From contig NC_009656.1 of assembly GCF_000017205.1 (NCBI RefSeq), positions 1,988,001 to 2,052,000 on the forward strand: a stretch of DNA of 64,000 bases, read 5' to 3'. Position 1 is the stretch's first letter, and every line of letters starts with the position of its first letter. Shown here in pieces: positions 60,057-64,000 of the stretch. Position numbers and translations under genes: made by a program. The notes under the pieces are model-generated. The model was not told where the DNA came from. It did not search any database and was given only the letters and a program-made list of their open reading frames with translations. Origin of the DNA: Pseudomonas paraeruginosa PA7. GTDB lineage: Bacteria > Pseudomonadota > Gammaproteobacteria > Pseudomonadales > Pseudomonadaceae.

Positions 60057-60950
60057 TCAGGGGCGTAGCGGCGGGGCGGCCAGCGCCTGTTCGTCGAGCA
60101 GGCGCATGAAGGCCCGCGCGGCATTCGACAGGGTCCGCTCGGTGTGCAGGATGTAGCCGAGCTGGCGGCTGAGCTGGATATCCTGCAACGGCAGGCGCAC
60201 CACCTGGTCGTCGAGCATGGTCCGCGGCAGCACGCTCCAGGCCAGGCCGATGGAGACCATCATCTTGATGGTCTCCAGGTAGTTGGTGCTCATGGCGATG
60301 TTCGGCGTCAGCCCCTCGGCCTCGAACATGCGCCGCACGATATGGTGGGTGAAGGTGTTGCCGCCGGGGAACACCGCCGGGTGCTTGGCGACGTCGGCGA
60401 GGAACACCGTGCCCTGGCGGGCCAGCGGATGCTCCGGGGCGGCGACGAAGTCCAGCGGGTCGTCCCACACCGGTACCGCGTGCACCGGTTGGGCGGTTTC
60501 CGGTGCCAGGGTGATCACCGCCAGTTCCGCACGGCCGTGCAGGATTTCCTCGTAGGCCACTTCCGAATCGAGAAACTGGATGTCCAGCGCCACCTGCGGA
60601 TGCGCCCGGGTGAAGGCGCGCAGCAGCGGCGGCAGGCGGTGCAGGCCGATGTGATGGCTGGTGGCCAGGACCAGGCGGCCGCTGACCTCGCCGGTGAGGT
60701 TGTTCAACGCGCGGCGGGTGTCGTCGAGCACGTTGAGCAACTGGTAGGCGCGCGGCAGCAGGGCGCGGCCAGCCTCGGTGAGATTGACCTCGCGGCCGAC
60801 CCGGTCGAACAGGCGGGCGTTGAGCTGCTGTTCCAGGGCGGCGATGCGCTTGCTCACCGCCGGTTGGGTCAGGTGCAGGCGCTCGCCGGCTTCGGAGAAG
60901 CTGCCGGTTTCGGCAATGGCTATGAAGGTGTCGAGGCTGTTCAGGTCCAT
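60057..60950 (-). CDS. LysR-family regulator divergent from leuCD
   Basis: A 297-residue LysR protein. The helix-turn-helix is at residues ~17-40 (SFSEAGERLHLTQPAVSKRIAALEQQL), and the effector domain starts near 90 (GRLVLATSHHIGLHRLPPLL). It is transcribed away from leuC over 162 bp that carry a perfect LysR-type dyad. It probably controls leuC-leuD and itself in response to a leucine-pathway intermediate such as isopropylmalate; the ligand is inferred. It is conserved in this place in other pseudomonads. Confidence 0.9.
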   Translation of the reverse strand: MDLNSLDTFIAIAETGSFSEAGERLHLTQPAVSKRIAALEQQLNARLFDRVGREVNLTEAGRALLPRAYQLLNVLDDTRRALNNLTGEVSGRLVLATSHHIGLHRLPPLLRAFTRAHPQVALDIQFLDSEVAYEEILHGRAELAVITLAPETAQPVHAVPVWDDPLDFVAAPEHPLARQGTVFLADVAKHPAVFPGGNTFTHHIVRRMFEAEGLTPNIAMSTNYLETIKMMVSIGLAWSVLPRTMLDDQVVRLPLQDIQLSRQLGYILHTERTLSNAARAFMRLLDEQALAAPPLRP

Positions 60951-60991
60951 CGCGGGGCTCCGCTGGTTTCGGCTGTCCGCAGCTTAGCCGC

Positions 60992-61016
60992 AAAGCATTC
61001 CTCTTAGGAATGCTTT
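60992..61016. promoter_or_regulatory. LysR operator upstream of leuC (perfect 11-bp inverted repeat)
   Basis: AAAGCATTCCT (60992-61002) and AGGAATGCTTT (61006-61016) are perfect inverted arms around CTT. The core ATTCC-CTT-GGAAT type contains the T-N11-A motif bound by LysR proteins. It lies between the divergent LysR and leuC genes, 18 bp upstream of the leuC -35. Confidence 0.75.
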
Positions 61017-61033
61017 GGATGAAAAATATGAAT

Positions 61034-61062
61034 TTGAGTTATTCCTTGCCAGGCCATAGGAT
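61034..61062 (+). promoter_or_regulatory. leuC promoter
   Basis: TTGAGT (61034-61039), 17-bp spacer and TAGGAT (61057-61062). The predicted start near 61069 gives a 44-base leader before ATG 61113. Placement just downstream of the LysR dyad suits activation. Confidence 0.6.
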
Positions 61063-61112
61063 CATCCTCACAAGCCCTGTGGGCATAGAATTGAGCTGAT
61101 GAGGACATCCCG

Positions 61113-62537
61113 ATGGCCGGCAAGACCCTCTACGACAAACTCTGGGACATGCACCTGGTCAAGCAGCGCGACGACGGCTCGGCGCTGATCTACATCGACC
61201 GCCATATCCTGCACGAAGTGACCTCGCCGCAGGCCTTCGAGGGTCTCCGCCTGGCCGGGCGCAAGCCGTGGCGGATCGACGCCAACATCGCCACCCCGGA
61301 CCACAACGTGCCGACCACCCGCACCGAGCGCAAGGGCGGCCTCGCCGCCATCGCCGACGAAGTCTCGCGCCTGCAGGTACAGACCCTCGACGAGAACTGC
61401 GACGACTTCGGCATCACCGAATTCAAGATGAACGACGTGCGCCAGGGCATCGTCCACGTGGTCGGCCCGGAGCAGGGCGCGACCCTGCCGGGGATGACCG
61501 TGGTCTGCGGCGACTCGCACACCTCCACCCATGGCGCCTTCGGCGCGCTGGCCCATGGCATCGGCACCTCCGAGGTCGAGCACGTGCTGGCGACCCAGTG
61601 CCTGGTGGCGAAGAAGATGAAGAACATGCTGGTCAAGGTCGAAGGCAAGCTGCCGGCCGGGGTCACGGCGAAGGATATCGTCCTCGCGGTGATCGGCAGG
61701 ATCGGCACTGCCGGCGGCAACGGCCACGCCATCGAGTTCGCCGGCAGCGCCATCCGCGACCTGTCCATCGAAGGGCGGATGACCATCTGCAACATGTCGA
61801 TCGAGGCGGGCGCCCGCGTCGGCCTGGTCGCTGTCGACCAGAAGACCATCGACTACGTGAAGGGCCGCCCGTTCGCGCCGAGCGCCGAGCAGTGGGAACA
61901 GGCCGTGGCCTGCTGGCAGGGTCTGGTGTCGGACGCCGACGCCCGTTTCGATACCGTGGTCGAGCTGGACGCCGCGCAGATCAAGCCGCAGGTCAGCTGG
62001 GGCACCTCGCCGGAGATGGTCCTGGCGGTCGACCAGAACGTGCCCGACCCGGCCCGCGAGAGCGACCCGATCAAGCGTGGCTCGATCGAGCGCGCCCTGA
62101 AGTACATGGGGTTGCAGCCGAACCAGGCGATCACCGACATCCAGCTCGACCGGGTGTTCATCGGTTCCTGCACCAACTCGCGGATCGAGGACCTGCGCGC
62201 CGCCGCCGAAGTGGCCAGGGGCCGCAAGGTCGCCGCGACCATCAAGCAGGCGCTGGTGGTGCCGGGCTCCGGCCTGGTCAAGGAGCAGGCCGAGAAAGAA
62301 GGCCTGGACCGGATCTTCATCGAGGCCGGCTTCGAATGGCGCGAGCCGGGCTGCTCCATGTGCCTGGCGATGAACCCGGACCGGCTGGAGAGCGGCGAAC
62401 ACTGCGCGTCGACCTCCAACCGCAACTTCGAGGGCCGCCAGGGCGCCGGTGGCCGCACTCACCTGGTCAGCCCGGCGATGGCCGCCGCCGCGGCCGTCAA
62501 CGGCCGCTTCATCGATGTCCGCGAATTGCTCGCCTGA
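61113..62537 (+). CDS. leuC: 3-isopropylmalate dehydratase large subunit LeuC
   Basis: A 474-residue aconitase-family subunit that, with LeuD, isomerises 2-isopropylmalate to 3-isopropylmalate in leucine synthesis. The 4Fe-4S cysteines are in [20 protein letters not shown] (near residue 350) and [15 protein letters not shown] (near 412). [20 protein letters not shown] is near 130. It is coupled to leuD across 11 bp. It has no leader-peptide attenuator like that of enteric leu operons; regulation is more likely via the divergent LysR protein. Confidence 0.97.
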
Positions 62538-62548
62538 GGAGAACCGAG

Positions 62549-63187
62549 ATGAAACCCTATACCCAGACGACCGGTCTCGTCGCTCCGCTGGATCGCGCCA
62601 ACGTCGATACCGACCAGATCATTCCCAAGCAATTCCTCAAGTCGATCAAGCGCACCGGCTTCGGCCCCAATCTGTTCGACGAATGGCGCTACCTGGATGT
62701 CGGCCAGCCCGGCCAGGACAACTCGAAACGCCCGCTGAACCCGGACTTCGTCCTCAACCAGCCGCGCTACCAGGGCGCCAGCGTGCTGCTGGCGCGGGAG
62801 AACTTCGGTTGCGGCTCGTCCCGCGAGCACGCGCCCTGGGCGCTGGACGAGTATGGTTTCCGCACGGTGATCGCACCGAGCTATGCCGACATCTTCTTCA
62901 ACAACAGTTTCAAGAACGGCCTGCTGCCGATCATCCTGGCCGAGGCCGAAGTGGACGAACTGTTCCGCCAGGTCGAGGCGAACGAAGGCTACCAGTTGTC
63001 CATCGACCTGGCGGCGCAGACCGTTACCCGTCCTGACGGCAAGGTGCTGGGTTTCGAGGTCGATCCGTTCCGCAAGCATTGCCTGCTCAACGGTCTCGAC
63101 GACATCGGCCTGACCTTGCAGGACGCGGACGCGATCCGCGCCTTCGAGGGCGGCTACCGCCAGCAGCAGCCCTGGCTGTTCCGCTGA
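62549..63187 (+). CDS. leuD: 3-isopropylmalate dehydratase small subunit LeuD
   Basis: A 212-residue swivel-domain subunit. The substrate-specificity loop and active-site motif [20 protein letters not shown] (residues ~81-100) and the [14 protein letters not shown] segment mark LeuD. I chose ATG 62549 ([20 protein letters not shown]), with AGGAGAA upstream. It completes the isomerase made with LeuC. leuB, the next pathway gene, is not immediately next to it: a terminator and a methyltransferase gene follow in this window. Confidence 0.97.
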
Positions 63188-63207
63188 GCGACGCGCGAGT
63201 CCCCTTG

Positions 63208-63243
63208 CCGGGCGCTGCCCCTCGCGGGTAGCGCCCGGTTTTT
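63208..63243 (+). terminator. Intrinsic terminator after leuD
   Basis: Arms CCGGGCGCT (63208-63216) and AGCGCCCGG (63230-63238) with a further inner pairing, followed by five Ts. The methyltransferase start lies only 17 bp after it, so read-through may feed that gene. Confidence 0.88.
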
Positions 63244-63259
63244 CTCCCGGAGCAGAACC

Positions 63260-64000
63260 ATGAGCGACCATGATGATGTTGTGCAGCGCCAATTCGGTGC
63301 CCAGGCCTCGGCCTACCTGAGCAGCGCCGTGCATGCCGGGGGCGAGGAATTCGCCGTGCTGCGCGACGCCCTGGCCGGGCGGCCGGAGGCGCGGGTCCTG
63401 GACCTGGGTTGCGGCGCCGGCCACGTGAGCTTCCAGGTCGCCGCCCTGGCCGGGGAGGTGGTGGCCTACGACCTCTCCGCCGAGATGCTCGCCGTGGTCG
63501 CGCAGAGCGCCGCGCAAAGGGGCATGGCGAATATCCGTACCGAGCGGGGCAGGGCGGAAAGCCTGCCGTTCGCCGACGGCGACTTCGATTTCGTCTTCAG
63601 CCGCTATTCCACTCATCACTGGCGCGACGTCGGCCTGGCCCTGCGCGAGGTGCGGCGGGTGCTCAAGCCCGGCGGGGTGGCGATCTTCGTCGACGTGGCG
63701 GCGCCCGGCCAGGCCTTGCCGGATACTTTCCTGCAGACAGTCGAGATGCTCCGCGACACCAGTCACGTGCGCAACTATTCGCCGGCCGAGTGGGCGCGAC
63801 TGAGCGGCGAGGCGGGCCTGGTGGTCACTGGCAGCCGGCGCCAGCGCCTGCGCCTGGAGTTCCGCTCGTGGGTCGAGCGGATGCGCACGCCGGAGGTATT
63901 CCGCGAGGCCATCCGCAGCCTGCAACTGGCGGTCGGCGAGGAAGTCAGGGAGTATTTCGAGATTGCCGACGACGGCTCGTTCAGCACCGACGTGCTGGTG
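63260..64000 (+). CDS. SAM-dependent methyltransferase (3' end cut off)
   Basis: At least 247 codons of a class-I methyltransferase of the UbiE/BioC-like type. ATG 63260 (MSDHDDVVQRQFGAQASAYL) with AGCAGAA upstream. Motif I is VLDLGCGAGHVSFQVAAL (residues ~47-64), an acidic motif is VVAYDLSAEML near 72, and VLKPGGVAIFVDVAAPG near 130 is motif III. The substrate cannot be told from these. It sits between leuD and, in PAO1, leuB, so it interrupts the leucine gene order. The window ends inside it; family length about 255 residues suggests only a few are missing. Confidence 0.9.
   Translation, partial: MSDHDDVVQRQFGAQASAYLSSAVHAGGEEFAVLRDALAGRPEARVLDLGCGAGHVSFQVAALAGEVVAYDLSAEMLAVVAQSAAQRGMANIRTERGRAESLPFADGDFDFVFSRYSTHHWRDVGLALREVRRVLKPGGVAIFVDVAAPGQALPDTFLQTVEMLRDTSHVRNYSPAEWARLSGEAGLVVTGSRRQRLRLEFRSWVERMRTPEVFREAIRSLQLAVGEEVREYFEIADDGSFSTDVLV

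Overview
The window is a chromosomal segment of Pseudomonas aeruginosa. I infer this from the gene order, the high-GC coding style outside the island, and many products of the lengths I know from that species (SerC 361, PheA 365, UvrB 670, RpsA 559, WbpM 665 residues). Every gene from ubiG to the methyltransferase after leuD follows the known ubiG-mtaD-mtnA-gyrA-serC-pheA-hisC2-tyrA/aroA-cmk-rpsA-ihfB ... wbpM-comEA-tRNA-Asn-uvrB-gltX-leuCD backbone. The exception is the block between ihfB and wbpM, which is the serotype-specific O-antigen locus and does not match the PAO1 (O5) locus.

Layout. 1-3302: ubiG (cut by the window edge) and the divergent methylthioadenosine genes mtaD and mtnA. 3539-6304: gyrA, carrying the quinolone-resistance substitution T83I (codon ATC at 3785-3787). 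6392-15057: the serine/aromatic amino-acid supra-operon serC-pheA-hisC2-tyrA::aroA-cmk, then rpsA and ihfB. About 15060-38700: the AT-rich O-antigen island. 38630-41141: wbpM and a ComEA-like gene. 41215-47341: tRNA-Asn, an aromatic aminotransferase, uvrB and an EmrAB-type pump. 47444-50575: a LysR regulator, gltX and a tandemly duplicated tRNA-Ala/tRNA-Glu pair. 50733-64000: small regulators and enzymes, an IbpA heat-shock gene with a sigma-32 promoter and a ROSE-like leader, a D-amino-acid dehydrogenase/RidA module, and leuC-leuD with its LysR regulator.

The O-antigen island encodes a Wzx/Wzy-type polysaccharide with three sugar modules. (1) legB-legC-neuC(legG)-neuB(legI)-acetyltransferase-ptmE-ptmF-legF-ptmA should make a CMP-activated legionaminic-type nonulosonic acid. 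(2) wbjB-wbjC-wbjD should make UDP-L-FucNAc, and wbpG-hisH2-hisF2 should convert an N-acetyl group to an acetamidino group (L-FucNAm). (3) wbpM-wbpV should make UDP-D-QuiNAc (or D-FucNAc), which WbpL places on undecaprenyl phosphate. WbjE and an unclassified glycosyltransferase (28186-29490) would add the other two sugars; Wzx, Wzy and Wzz export, polymerise and set chain length. A trisaccharide of 8-epilegionaminic acid, L-FucNAm and D-QuiNAc is what I recall for serotype O12. The locus is therefore most likely O12, and gyrA T83I about 12 kb upstream fits the multidrug-resistant O12 lineage in which serotype locus and gyrA allele moved together.

The most open biology is how C8 of the nonulosonic acid is inverted (ptmF/ptmA are candidates) and which protein transfers it (28186-29490). 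No CRISPR array, prophage or insertion sequence was seen.
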